A stretch of DNA of 64,000 nt. Source: Algimonas ampicilliniresistens (GTDB lineage Bacteria; Pseudomonadota; Alphaproteobacteria; Caulobacterales; Maricaulaceae). The position numbers and the translations under genes are program-made. The notes under the pieces are model-generated. The model saw only the letters and a program-made list of their open reading frames with translations, made no database searches and was not told the DNA's origin. The stretch is taken from contig NZ_BSNK01000002.1 of NCBI RefSeq assembly GCF_030159955.1, positions 186,001 through 250,000 of the forward strand. The letters run 5' to 3'. Position 1 is the stretch's first letter; each line of letters opens with the position of its first letter. This document shows, piece by piece, positions 54,823 through 63,933 of the stretch.

Positions 54823-55488
54823 ATGTTCGAGCCGCTGGCTATGACTCCGTTCATGAGCACTGCCCCAAAACTGACCCCGTCCGGCCTCGCGGCCCTCTTA
54901 TGTGCGCGCATCTGCCACGATCTCGTCAGCCCAGTTGGGGCGCTCGGCACGGCGATCGAAATTCTCGATGATGAGGGCAATGCCGATATGCATGATGACG
55001 CGTTGGAGCTGATCAAGTCAAGCTCGCGCCGTGCGGCCGCCAAACTGAAATTCCTGCGCTTAGCCTTTGGCGCGGGGGGATCCGCGCCCGGCCAGATCGG
55101 CGGAGATGAAATCCGATCCCTAGTAAGCGACATGTTCACCGACGCGAAAGCCGACATTCTGTTCGATTTCCATGATGAGAATGTCGAAAAGTCACGCGCC
55201 CGCCTTTTGCTCAATATGACCATGCTCGGTGTGCAATCCGTTCCTCGCGGCGGCGAAGTCAAACTCACTGTGACGGCTGATTCTGTCTCTGTTCACGCAA
55301 CTGGACCGCGGGCAAAGCTTGATGAAACTGTGCAGCAAGCCCTTTTGGGGCGTCCCCCTGAACACGGCTTTGATGGCCGGTCGATCCAGCCTTTTTATTC
55401 TGCCATGATGGCGCGAGAAGGCGGCGGACAGCTTGTTGCCTCAAGCAGCGAAGAAAGTGTGACGTTCCGGGCCGATTTTCCAACCTGA
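54823..55488 (+). CDS. chpT: Histidine phosphotransferase ChpT
   Basis: 221 residues; alternative Met starts are at residues 7 and 11. The phosphorylatable His32 lies in LCARICHDLVSPVGALGTAIE, the conserved ChpT motif, and the C-terminal half (about 110-221) resembles the degenerate ATPase-like part of ChpT. In Caulobacter-like bacteria ChpT passes phosphate from CckA to the cell-cycle regulators CtrA and CpdR. It is followed by an operon of an unknown protein, a receiver and a CheR-like methyltransferase. Confidence 0.9.
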   Translation: MFEPLAMTPFMSTAPKLTPSGLAALLCARICHDLVSPVGALGTAIEILDDEGNADMHDDALELIKSSSRRAAAKLKFLRLAFGAGGSAPGQIGGDEIRSLVSDMFTDAKADILFDFHDENVEKSRARLLLNMTMLGVQSVPRGGEVKLTVTADSVSVHATGPRAKLDETVQQALLGRPPEHGFDGRSIQPFYSAMMAREGGGQLVASSSEESVTFRADFPT

Positions 55489-55599
55489 CCCTTCGTTTGG
55501 ACGAACCATTGACGCGAAAAACGCCTGACCAATCCGTTATAATTTCGAGGCCTGAAAACCGCATCATTTAGCGCGAGGTTAACTCTTTTGGGTGAGAAG

Positions 55600-55622
55600 G
55601 GTCGGCACTTAAAATGCCGACC
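55600..55622 (+). terminator. Hairpin between chpT and the following gene
   Basis: GGTCGGCA (55600-55607), loop CTTAAAA, TGCCGACC (55615-55622), then TTT. It is 111 bases after the chpT stop and 25 bases before the likely start at 55648, so it could be a terminator of chpT or a leader structure that affects translation of the next gene. Confidence 0.45.
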
Positions 55623-55647
55623 TTTGCTACCGGATTTCGTCACGCCC

Positions 55648-56718
55648 ATGCGACTGAGACAGCCTAAACCCAATTTGCGGAGCGCAACCGCGCAACAATC
55701 GACCCTTGTCGGCCTGTCCGCGACAGCTATGGGCTGGTCGGAAGGGGATGATTTGATCGGGGCTCGGCAATTCTGCCTTGCCGCTGGAACAGAGATGGTC
55801 GCGATTATCGACGCTGACCGTACATCTGAGCCCAAATCACCTGTCTCTAAGGGCCGCGACCCCATTTGGCTGTGCGAACGCCTGACAATCATTCAACGCG
55901 AAGCCAAACGCGCCCGTGCCCGCGCCGTTTATCGGAGCGCGCAAGATGTGCTGGGCCTAATCCAGCGCCGCAACGCCCATATGCCCATTGATTGGACACG
56001 CGTAGATGGGCGGCTATTCGTGCTCAACAAACTTCTAGGCCAATATGAAGAAGGCCTCTCAGATCTCGAAGCGTCGAACGACGCCGGACCAGATACGCCC
56101 GATACGGTGGACTTTGATCCCCTTCACGCATTGGCCAAAGACACGCTGATGAGCCTGCTGCCACATGCTAGCGAAGCGGAGCAGGCAGCACTGATGCGGC
56201 TGGCCGATATCGACCTCAGCGCAGTCATTGAACAGAGTCTAGATCCAACCCTACCCACTGAGGATACACCTGAGGTGAACCTGCAAGGCACGCCCGACCC
56301 CCAAGACGCAAAAGGTGTGCCGATTGAGTGGATTATGGCTGACTTGGTGCAACGCCTGCTATGTGTCGGTCGCGACTACGGCAAAATCCTATCTGTTTCG
56401 CATTCGCTCGACGATGTGCATGTCGCAGACGGCACCCTGACCCATGTTGATGATAGGCTGTTTGAGCGCCTGTCCGAAGTCATTGCCGGCAGTCTTCCTT
56501 TGCAAGGCGTGGGTCGTTTAGACCTCGGTCCCTCACCTACGGGTCTGATCGTTTCCGGGTCTGGCTTCCCGGCTTTTGATATTCCTTTACCTGAACGGGT
56601 CTTTGAGACTGGCGAAGCGCCCGTAGCCGCGCCTGAGCCGCGGATAACTGAGGATACGGAAGCCGATTTGCGCGCGCAATTAGCCGCCTTGATGGACGGG
56701 GGGTCGCAAAACCTATGA
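55648..56718 (+). CDS. Unrecognised protein in the chpT-cheY-cheR block
   Basis: 356 residues from the ATG at 55648; a TTG frame start at 55588 would read through a hairpin and is unlikely. The N-terminus (RLRQPKPNLRSATAQQSTLVG) is basic. The middle is helical and acidic (LHALAKDTLMSLLPHASEAEQAALMRLADIDL), and the C-terminal part (VPIEWIMADLVQRLLCVGRD through FERLSEVIAGSLPLQGVGRLDLG) looks like an alpha/beta region. No domain family was recognised. It overlaps the receiver gene by 4 bases (ATGA), so it probably acts with it. Confidence 0.75.
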   Translation: MRLRQPKPNLRSATAQQSTLVGLSATAMGWSEGDDLIGARQFCLAAGTEMVAIIDADRTSEPKSPVSKGRDPIWLCERLTIIQREAKRARARAVYRSAQDVLGLIQRRNAHMPIDWTRVDGRLFVLNKLLGQYEEGLSDLEASNDAGPDTPDTVDFDPLHALAKDTLMSLLPHASEAEQAALMRLADIDLSAVIEQSLDPTLPTEDTPEVNLQGTPDPQDAKGVPIEWIMADLVQRLLCVGRDYGKILSVSHSLDDVHVADGTLTHVDDRLFERLSEVIAGSLPLQGVGRLDLGPSPTGLIVSGSGFPAFDIPLPERVFETGEAPVAAPEPRITEDTEADLRAQLAALMDGGSQNL

Positions 56719-57122
56719 CCCGTCGTTGCCTGATTATAGACCAGTCCCCGATGGTCCGCCGGGTTGCCGCGCGTATCATTCGTGATCTCGGATTCACAGT
56801 GGATGAAGCCCGAACTGCAAATGAGGCGCTAGAGCTCTGCGAAAATCATCCGACCAATGTGGTCATGCTTGACTGGAAAACACCTGATATGGACGGCGCG
56901 GCCTTCATTGCCGGCCTCCGAACCATTGCGCAAAAGACCGGCACCCCCATGCCAACCGTTCTGTTTTGTACTGCCGAGCGCAGCGTTGAGCAGATTGTTG
57001 CCGCTCTTAAGGCTGGCGCTAACGAATATATCATGAAGCCGTTTGATTCCGACATTATCGAATCAAAATTCGCGCTGGCCGGTTTATTGGATGGGGATCC
57101 TGCAGCATGCGCGGTGCTCTAA
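56715..57122 (+). CDS. CheY-like response regulator receiver
   Basis: 135 residues, a stand-alone receiver. The phospho-acceptor is Asp53 (VVMLDWKTPDMDG), the switch Thr lies in VLFCTAER and Lys in EYIMKPFD. The acidic pocket reads IIDQS, with Gln in place of the usual second Asp, which could alter Mg(II) binding. It overlaps the preceding gene by 4 bases and the CheR-like gene by 16 bases. Confidence 0.88.
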   Translation: MTRRCLIIDQSPMVRRVAARIIRDLGFTVDEARTANEALELCENHPTNVVMLDWKTPDMDGAAFIAGLRTIAQKTGTPMPTVLFCTAERSVEQIVAALKAGANEYIMKPFDSDIIESKFALAGLLDGDPAACAVL

Positions 57123-58042
57123 CCCTCAAACCCACCTATTATGAAGCGCTGCGGCGGCTGACCCTCCAGCTGGCGGGCGTGCGTATGGGTTCGGATCACG
57201 CCTTTTTGGTTGAGACGCGCCTGTCGAGCTTGGCCCGGACTGAAGGATTTGATTCGCTCGACTCCATGGTGGAAGAACTATTCGCCGTTGGTCAGGCGCG
57301 ACTGGCTATCCAAGTCGTCTCTGCTTTGGTTGAGCGCGATACCCATTTTAATCGCGACCCAGCGTCCTTCGACGCCCTGTTCGATGTCGCTCTGCGCGAT
57401 TTGGCGGAGAAACGGGGCGGAGGCCGGATCGACCTACTCTCTTATGGCTGCGGATCAGGCCAAGATGTCTATTCCGTCGCTATGCGCGCGCGCGCGCCTG
57501 GCGGGCGCGATGCGTTGGGCGCAACGACCCTTCACATTACCGGTGTAGATTATCCCAGTCAGGCCTTAGAGCGGGCACGCGTTGGGCGTTACACTCATTT
57601 CGAAGTCCAACGCGGCCTATCGGCGCGCGACATGGTCAGCCATTTTACACCTGACCCTGCCCCCGGATCGACCGATTGGGTTGCGGCCGATCATTTGCGT
57701 GAGAACATCAGTTTCCAAGATATGCACCTCATGTCTGGATCAGAACAGATGGACCCCTATCACGTCGTGATGTTCAGAGGGTCGCTTGATCATTATAGCA
57801 AGTCCGCCCGTATTCGCGTGATCCGAAGCCTGACCAAAGTACTGCGCCCCTATGGCTACCTTATTTTGGGGTCAAACGAGACGCTGAACGATATGAGTTA
57901 TGGGCTGGAGTCGATCGCTGGTGCACCGGGGCTTTATCGCAAACCTGAACCGGAGATCGAGCCAATCCTCCCGGAAGGCAAGCAGCCCAACGGCCGGACA
58001 AGTTTTGACGGCGCGCAGGGTCGCACCAGCGCAACAGGCTAA
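57107..58042 (+). CDS. CheR-like methyltransferase, degenerate motifs
   Basis: 311 residues. The overall CheR architecture is recognisable: an N-terminal helical domain (TYYEALRRLTLQLAGVRM), HFNRDPASFDALFD where CheR usually reads FFRE, and a SAM loop YGCGSGQDVYSVAM (about 112-125; CheR: GCSTGEEPYS). The usual RN...YF segment reads FRGSLDHY, losing the Asn. It may still methylate a receptor-like protein or have become a scaffold. The start overlaps the receiver gene by 16 bases. Confidence 0.82.
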   Translation: MRGALTLKPTYYEALRRLTLQLAGVRMGSDHAFLVETRLSSLARTEGFDSLDSMVEELFAVGQARLAIQVVSALVERDTHFNRDPASFDALFDVALRDLAEKRGGGRIDLLSYGCGSGQDVYSVAMRARAPGGRDALGATTLHITGVDYPSQALERARVGRYTHFEVQRGLSARDMVSHFTPDPAPGSTDWVAADHLRENISFQDMHLMSGSEQMDPYHVVMFRGSLDHYSKSARIRVIRSLTKVLRPYGYLILGSNETLNDMSYGLESIAGAPGLYRKPEPEIEPILPEGKQPNGRTSFDGAQGRTSATG

Positions 58043-58132
58043 GCGCTTCATTGCGAAGCGCGGTTGCGAAAGCCGCGGCCCGGCCTTAGGGAGCGGCGAT
58101 CCGTTTTTTACGCCTTTTCTGGACCCGTTCCC
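58043..58132 (+). promoter_or_regulatory. pheS leader: hairpin and Phe-rich stretch
   Basis: GCGCTTC (58043-58049), loop ATTGC, GAAGCGC (58055-58061) follows directly on the CheR stop. A GCCGC...GCGGC pair then precedes a CCGTTTTTTACG tract. In one forward frame the stretch just before pheS reads [12 protein letters not shown] and stops at a TGA that overlaps the pheS ATG, but there is no usual start codon for it after the CheR stop. Phe-codon-rich leaders control pheST in Escherichia coli, so attenuation is possible here. Confidence 0.35.
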
Positions 58133-59215
58133 ATGAGCGATATTGCCATCAGTGACATTGAGGCCATCCGCAGCCGATTTCAGGCTGACATTGATACCGC
58201 CTCCGATTTGTCTTCGCTCGACGCTATTCGCGTCTCTGCGCTCGGCAAAAAAGGCGAAATTTCGATGATGATGCGCGGGCTCGGTAAGATGAGCCCGGAA
58301 GAAAAAACCGTCATGGGTCCGGCGTTGAACGGGCTCAAAAATGACGTCGCAGCTTTGGTCGACATCCGCAAAACCGCCCTCGAAAATGAAGCGCTTGATG
58401 CGGCGCTGGCGTCCGAGATGATGGATATGTCCCTGCCGGTCAGCCGCAAGAACGGCACGCTTCACCCTGTACAGCAGGTGATGGAAGAGATGGCTGTCAT
58501 CTTCTCGGATATGGGTTTCTCTGTCGCCGAAGGCCCGGATATTGAAGACGATTTCCATAATTTCACGGCGCTGAACTTCCCGCCCGGCCATCCCGCGCGC
58601 GACATGCACGACACGTTTTTCATGGTCCCAGATTCAGATGGGCAGCAGAAAGTCTTGCGAACCCACACATCGCCTGTGCAAATCCGCACCATGATGAGCC
58701 AAAAGCCGCCGATCCGCATCATCGCGCCGGGCCGGACTTATCGTTGCGATTCAGACCAAACCCATACGCCCATGTTCCACCAAGTCGAAGGCTTGGTGAT
58801 TGGCGAAGACATTCATATGGGTCACCTGAAAGGGTGCCTGATGGATTTTGTCTCAGCCTTTTTCGAGACTGACGTCGATGTGCGTTTCCGCCCGCACCAC
58901 TTCCCCTTCACCGAGCCGAGCGCCGAAATGGATGTAAGATATGAACGGGACGGGGCCTCGATCAAAATCGGTCAGGGTAACGATTGGATGGAAATCCTTG
59001 GCTGCGGTATGGTTCACCCGAACGTGCTGACCGCCTGCGGCATCAACCCGGATGTCTATCAGGGCTTTGCCTTCGGTATGGGCGTCGACCGCCTCGCCAT
59101 GCTTAAATACGGCATGCCAGATCTGCGCGACATGTTCGCCGGCGACCCAAGATGGCTCGGCCATTACGGATTTAGCCCGCTGGTTCAGGCGAGCCTAGAA
59201 AGCGGCCTGTCATGA
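58133..59215 (+). CDS. pheS: Phenylalanyl-tRNA synthetase alpha subunit
   Basis: 360 residues from the ATG at 58133, chosen as the start of the conserved [12 protein letters not shown] coiled-coil N-terminus; an extension to 58064 lies in the leader. Class II synthetase motifs are intact: [19 protein letters not shown], the Phe/ATP-site region [15 protein letters not shown], and [14 protein letters not shown] with [17 protein letters not shown] at the C-terminus. It charges tRNA-Phe together with PheT, 37 bases downstream. Confidence 0.97.
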   Translation: MSDIAISDIEAIRSRFQADIDTASDLSSLDAIRVSALGKKGEISMMMRGLGKMSPEEKTVMGPALNGLKNDVAALVDIRKTALENEALDAALASEMMDMSLPVSRKNGTLHPVQQVMEEMAVIFSDMGFSVAEGPDIEDDFHNFTALNFPPGHPARDMHDTFFMVPDSDGQQKVLRTHTSPVQIRTMMSQKPPIRIIAPGRTYRCDSDQTHTPMFHQVEGLVIGEDIHMGHLKGCLMDFVSAFFETDVDVRFRPHHFPFTEPSAEMDVRYERDGASIKIGQGNDWMEILGCGMVHPNVLTACGINPDVYQGFAFGMGVDRLAMLKYGMPDLRDMFAGDPRWLGHYGFSPLVQASLESGLS

Positions 59216-59252
59216 GCTCCCGCCCCCTCTCCTGCCTATCTGAGACAGACCG

Positions 59253-61655
59253 ATGAAATTCACCCTATCTTGGCTGAAAGAGCATCTCGACACGGATGCG
59301 AGCCTCTCTGAAATCGTGGACGCCATGACCATGGCGGGCCTTGAGGTTGAAGAGGTTATCGATCCGGCTGCGGCCTTGTCCGCCTTCACAGTTGGTCATG
59401 TTCTGGCGGCTGAAAAACATCCGGACGCGGACAAGCTGAAAGTCTGCCGCGTCGCGACCAAGGATGGCGAGCAGCAGATCGTCTGCGGTGCGCCCAATGC
59501 GCGCGAAGGCCTTTATGTCGCCTTCGCCCCGCTTGGCACCTATATTCCCGGCGCGGATTTCTCGCTCGACAAGAAACCACGCAAGATCCGGGGCATCGAG
59601 AGCTTCGGCATGATGTGCTCTGCTGATGAGCTCGACCTCGGTGAGGATAGTGACGGTATTATCGAGCTGCCGAAAGCCGAAGTCGGCGCGCCTATCGCTG
59701 ACGTGTTGGGCCTAAACGATCCGGTCATCGATTTCGAAGTCACACCGAACCGGCCCGATTGGCTCGGCGTGCGCGGTATTGCGCGCGACCTAGCGGCGGC
59801 TGGTATTGGTACGCTTAAACCTGACACGATCGAGCCCGTTCAAGCGACAATCGATAATGCGCAGAGCGTCTTGATCGAAGCGCCCGATGCTTGCCCGGCC
59901 TTTGTCGGTCGCGTCGTGCGCGGCCTTAAAAATGGCCCAAGCCCGAAATGGCTACAGGACAAGCTCAAGGCGATTGGCCTGAGACCGATTTCTGCGCTGG
60001 TCGACATCACCAATTTCATGACCATTGACCGCGCCCGCCCGCTCCATGTCTATGACCTAGCCAAAGTCGAGGGCAGCATCATTGTGCGCATGGGCGAAGA
60101 CGAGACCTTCGAAGCGCTCGACGACAAAACATATACGGCAACCGCTGATGATGTGGTCATCGCCGATGAGCGCGGCATATTGGGTCTCGGCGGTATTGTC
60201 GGCGGCGAAAGCTCCGGCGTGTCAGACGAGACAGCGGATATTTTAATCGAGTGCGCAGTCTTTGATCCACTCACCATTCGCCGCTCGGCCAAGCGCCTTG
60301 GTGTCAATTCGGATGCAAAATACAGATTTGAACGCGGCATCGATACGGGCTTTATGCGCGACGGTATGGAAATGGCGACACGCCTTGTCTTGGACCTTTG
60401 CGGCGGAGACGCCAGCACAGTTGACGTGGCAGGCGCAATTCCGGCGGAGCCTGAGCCCGTCACTTTTGACCCGGCTCGCGTCGAACAATTGCTCGGCTTC
60501 ACGCCCGGCGATGACGAAATCCTACGCATCTTAGATACGCTCGGCTTCAAAAAAACGGGCTCTGACGTGCCGTGGCCCTTCGCGGTCCCAACATGGCGGC
60601 GTGACGTTACCATGCAGGCTGATTTGGTCGAGGAAGTCGCGCGCATTGCGGGCTTCGATCAACTCCCCGCAACGTCCCTTCCAGCCATGCCCGGACGGCG
60701 CGAACCGACAGCAACCTTGACGCAAACCCGGACCCGGCTAGCGCGGCGCGCGCTCGCCTTGCGCGGCCTGTCTGAGACGGTCAGCTGGTCCTTTGTTCTG
60801 GACACGCATGCGGACGCATTTGGCGGCGGTGATGCGGCGCTCTATCTCGACAATCCGATCAGCTCGGACCTGAATGTCATGCGCCCAAGCGCGCTGATCC
60901 ACTTGCTCTTATCCGGGCAGAAAGCGACAGACCGAGGCTATCCCGGCGCCGCTTTGTTTGAGTTGGGACCTGTCTATCGCGGCACGGAGCCGGGCGATCA
61001 GTCTTTGACTTTGGCGGGAATTCGCCGCGTCGAGCCCGGTCGCGATTGGGCTGGGGCTGACGCCATCACCGCGCTGAGCGCAAAGGCGGATGCGCTGGCG
61101 GCTTTGGACGCAATGGGCGCGAATACGGATAATTTGCAACTGTCTAAACCGACAGGCGATTATTGGCATCCCGGTCGATCAGGTCGCTTGCAGATGGGGC
61201 CGAAGAATATCCTCGCCGATTTCGGCGAGCTGCACCCACGCGTACTCAAGGCCCTCGGTATTGATGGCCGCGTTGTGGCTTTTGAAGTTTGGCCTGAAAG
61301 CCTGCCTGCACCCAGAAATAAGGCGAAGGGCAAGAAGTCAGCCTCCAAGTCAAAGGGCGCGCTGGCGCTCTCAGATTTGATGCCGGTTCACCGCGACTTT
61401 GCTTTCATCGTGCCTGATACGCTAGCCGCTGGTGATTTGGTTCGCGCGGCCAAAGGCGCAGACAAGGCACTGATCAGCGATGTGTCTTTGTTTGATATAT
61501 ATACGGGCAAAGGCATTGAGGACGGACATAAAAGCCTCGCCATTGACGTGACCTTGTCGCCACGGGATGAAACTCTGACCGACAGTCAGATCGAAACCAT
61601 CAGCGCCAAAATCGTCAAGGCCGCTGAAAAGCTAGGCGCACAACTGCGCGGCTAG
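59253..61655 (+). CDS. pheT: Phenylalanyl-tRNA synthetase beta subunit
   Basis: 800 residues. N-terminal tRNA-binding domain (FTVGHVLAAEKHPDADKLKVC, about 45-150), B3/B4 editing domain (FEVTPNRPDWLGVRGIAR), B5 and synthetase-like region, and C-terminal anticodon-binding domain (about 705-800, starting SDLMPVHRDFAFIV). A Lys-rich insert, about 20 residues between 685 and 707 (RNKAKGKKSASKSKG), separates the last two domains. It joins PheS in the alpha2-beta2 enzyme. Its last 4 bases overlap a convergent small gene. Confidence 0.96.
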   Translation: MKFTLSWLKEHLDTDASLSEIVDAMTMAGLEVEEVIDPAAALSAFTVGHVLAAEKHPDADKLKVCRVATKDGEQQIVCGAPNAREGLYVAFAPLGTYIPGADFSLDKKPRKIRGIESFGMMCSADELDLGEDSDGIIELPKAEVGAPIADVLGLNDPVIDFEVTPNRPDWLGVRGIARDLAAAGIGTLKPDTIEPVQATIDNAQSVLIEAPDACPAFVGRVVRGLKNGPSPKWLQDKLKAIGLRPISALVDITNFMTIDRARPLHVYDLAKVEGSIIVRMGEDETFEALDDKTYTATADDVVIADERGILGLGGIVGGESSGVSDETADILIECAVFDPLTIRRSAKRLGVNSDAKYRFERGIDTGFMRDGMEMATRLVLDLCGGDASTVDVAGAIPAEPEPVTFDPARVEQLLGFTPGDDEILRILDTLGFKKTGSDVPWPFAVPTWRRDVTMQADLVEEVARIAGFDQLPATSLPAMPGRREPTATLTQTRTRLARRALALRGLSETVSWSFVLDTHADAFGGGDAALYLDNPISSDLNVMRPSALIHLLLSGQKATDRGYPGAALFELGPVYRGTEPGDQSLTLAGIRRVEPGRDWAGADAITALSAKADALAALDAMGANTDNLQLSKPTGDYWHPGRSGRLQMGPKNILADFGELHPRVLKALGIDGRVVAFEVWPESLPAPRNKAKGKKSASKSKGALALSDLMPVHRDFAFIVPDTLAAGDLVRAAKGADKALISDVSLFDIYTGKGIEDGHKSLAIDVTLSPRDETLTDSQIETISAKIVKAAEKLGAQLRG

Positions 61656-61903
61656 CGGTATCCGTCCTTATAGGTATTGGCCGCCGGATCATCGAATTCG
61701 CTGATCGGCGAGTCCGTGTCGCGGTGGATGTTTTTACCGGCAATGTCGTCCGTCTGCGTCTTATAGACGGGCTGAACTGAGGTTTCATGATCGCGGCTTT
61801 GCGCTTTGGCATCCGCGACAGCGCGTTTTGCCACTTCGGGGTCAGCTTTTGGGGCAGTTGTTGCGCTCTGCCGGGCGCTGGCGATCATTTGTTGCTGCGT
61901 CAT
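61652..61903 (-). CDS. Small hydrophilic protein of unknown function
   Basis: 83 residues. The ATG is preceded by AAGGAAAG 7-8 bases upstream on its strand, a good Shine-Dalgarno, which supports translation. The protein is polar and repeats Ala/Gln/Thr with no Cys, membrane segment or known domain (QQQMIASARQSATTAPK, then DIAGKNIHRDTDSP). Its stop overlaps the convergent pheT end. Function unknown. Confidence 0.65.
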   Translation of the reverse strand: MTQQQMIASARQSATTAPKADPEVAKRAVADAKAQSRDHETSVQPVYKTQTDDIAGKNIHRDTDSPISEFDDPAANTYKDGYR

Positions 61904-62009
61904 AATTCATCTTTCCTTCAACGGCGGGGCTAGTCTTTAAACCCGTCAGTCCGGTGACAGGTTCCAAGACACGGTAACATCGACTTGATGGAATTGATCT
62001 TTTGCGAGT

Positions 62010-62909
62010 CTATTCGGCATCCTTGCCTAGACCCAGCACACGGTCCGGATGCTGGCCATCAACATAGCCCATAAAGGCCGCGTGGATGTTATAACCCAGA
62101 AGCTCACGCACACGTTTCGGCAGGTGTGCAGCTTTGTCTTTCGACACGGACAGCAACATATTTTCGAGGGGCCGCGCCCAACCCGGGCAATATTGCGGTG
62201 TGATGATCAGGCGTGGCTTATCCGTCCGGTTTGCACCGCCCCGGTGAAATAAGGTTCCCTTGGCGATCATAAGCGAGCCCGATGGCATGATCGCTTTAAC
62301 GACATCCGTTTCGACTCGGCTGGGGCGCGGCATGTCTGGACCCCAAAGATGGCTGCCGGGGATCAACTCAGTCGCGCCGTTCTCATCGGTCATGTCGTCA
62401 ATCGCCCAGAAGGTGCTAACCCCATAAGCTGGACGAGGGCGCGGCACCATGATCTGCTCGTCATCAAAATGCCAGTCTTGCACCGTCTCGTCAGGTAAAA
62501 GCTGGATCGCCAACATGGCAGAGAGAAGACAGGAGCGACCAAACTCACGTTCTACAAAGGCCATCGCCAGCGGATGCATAGCCAACGCCCCGAACACGTC
62601 CGGGTCTTTGTCCACTAGCGCGTAAACCCGGTGAGACCGGAAACCCTCAAAATCGTTCCGGCCTGTTTTCGTGAAGTGAGGTTGTAAGGCTCGACGGATC
62701 TTATCGACATCAGCACCGCTCAGAATATTTTCGACAATGACATAACCGTCCCGCTCATAGGCGGTCCAAAGGTCATCGAAGCTACGGTCGTTTAGATAGT
62801 CAGCAAGATCAGGCGCACTAACGGGAGCCATATGCTGATCTTGTAGCGGCTTCAGCGCGTCTGCACCCGGTTCGGTCATGACCCGTTTTGTCTCAACTGC
62901 AGTCCCCAT
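62010..62909 (-). CDS. Phytanoyl-CoA dioxygenase-family protein
   Basis: 299 residues; ATG at 62879, ten codons later, would avoid the 17-base overlap with the upstream gene and is equally possible. The Fe(II)/2-oxoglutarate facial triad is visible: His and Asp in WHFDDEQIMVPRPRP (about 142-156) and a distal His in TLFHRGGANRT with the following Arg for 2-oxoglutarate. The family hydroxylates diverse small molecules, so the substrate is unknown. It is downstream of and overlaps the diheme cytochrome gene. Confidence 0.85.
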   Translation of the reverse strand: MGTAVETKRVMTEPGADALKPLQDQHMAPVSAPDLADYLNDRSFDDLWTAYERDGYVIVENILSGADVDKIRRALQPHFTKTGRNDFEGFRSHRVYALVDKDPDVFGALAMHPLAMAFVEREFGRSCLLSAMLAIQLLPDETVQDWHFDDEQIMVPRPRPAYGVSTFWAIDDMTDENGATELIPGSHLWGPDMPRPSRVETDVVKAIMPSGSLMIAKGTLFHRGGANRTDKPRLIITPQYCPGWARPLENMLLSVSKDKAAHLPKRVRELLGYNIHAAFMGYVDGQHPDRVLGLGKDAE

Positions 62910-63933
62910 CCATGGCCGCGATCCACTCTCGGATCAGGGCAACGCCTTCATCATGGGCGATGCTGCGTCCGAGTTCAGGCATCATCGCGCCCGGATCGGT
63001 GCTGGCCATGCGGTAGGACAGGATGGACCCATCTGGATCACCCGGCACAATCGAAAATGTGTGGCCGCCCGTGCCCGACCCAGCGGCGATTGGTGGTTTG
63101 CAGCGACCTAGAACCAGATCCGATTGCGCTGAGAGTGACAGATCAAGCCCGGACGTATCCGCAGGGCCAACCGGATTGTGACAATGGGCGCAATTGGTAG
63201 CCAGATAGGACCGTGCCCGCACATCCAGTGACAACTCATCGTCGCGATAATCAGCTTGAGCCGTAAACGCGTCGGGCCGCATCACGCCTTCTACGACCAT
63301 TTTAGAGCGGTCACGGAATTGCGGCGCGATGGCTCCCAGTGGATGCAATGCCTTGGTGCTCATATCCGACGCGTGGCAACCCGCACATTGGTTCTCATTT
63401 GGGACAACATAGGCGAAGGGCATGCCTGACAGGGTCAGCGGCACGACGGCCCCCGTCCGCTTTAACCGCGCTTCGGTCTCGCCTTCATTCCAAACATAGC
63501 TGACCGGGTCCCACCCGCTATCCCGACGAACGAGCAAGCGGGTTTCGATCACGCGGTGAGTGGCGAGATTGATCGCATCCCCACCCGAGTCTTCTGAGCG
63601 CACCACACCGTCCGCATTTTCGGGATAGTAAAACGTCTTGGAGATGACTGTTCCAACGGGGAAGTCGAGGCTCCCGTCGGCCAATATGGGCGCGGCGTCA
63701 GGCGTGTAGACCGTCCGAAACTTGTGCGCGTAATCGGTGAAGAGCGGCGCGGAGACGTCATAGGCAACACTGCCGCCGCTAGTCACCAGATGCCCGCGAT
63801 CAAGGCTCACTACATTCCATTCTGCCAAGGTCAGCGGATTGCTCACCTCATGAAATATGATCTTGTCGGGCGCTTGCGAGCAAGCCGCAAGCCTAAAGGC
63901 TCCGATGGCCGCTATGAGCGCGAGACGTTTCAT
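62893..63933 (-). CDS. SO2930/HNE_0200-family diheme c-type cytochrome lipoprotein
   Basis: 346 residues. The signal peptide KRLALIAAIGAFRLAAC ends in a lipobox-like Cys. Two c-type heme sites are CAGCH (Cys183-His187) and CAHCH (Cys248-His252). Segments APLFTDYAHKFRTVY and LDFPVGTVISKTFYYP match the family, which was named after Shewanella and Hyphomonas members. It probably transfers electrons in the periplasm. It lies directly after a gene whose tail ends at 63930 and overlaps the PhyH gene. Confidence 0.87.
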   Translation of the reverse strand: MKRLALIAAIGAFRLAACSQAPDKIIFHEVSNPLTLAEWNVVSLDRGHLVTSGGSVAYDVSAPLFTDYAHKFRTVYTPDAAPILADGSLDFPVGTVISKTFYYPENADGVVRSEDSGGDAINLATHRVIETRLLVRRDSGWDPVSYVWNEGETEARLKRTGAVVPLTLSGMPFAYVVPNENQCAGCHASDMSTKALHPLGAIAPQFRDRSKMVVEGVMRPDAFTAQADYRDDELSLDVRARSYLATNCAHCHNPVGPADTSGLDLSLSAQSDLVLGRCKPPIAAGSGTGGHTFSIVPGDPDGSILSYRMASTDPGAMMPELGRSIAHDEGVALIREWIAAMDGDCS

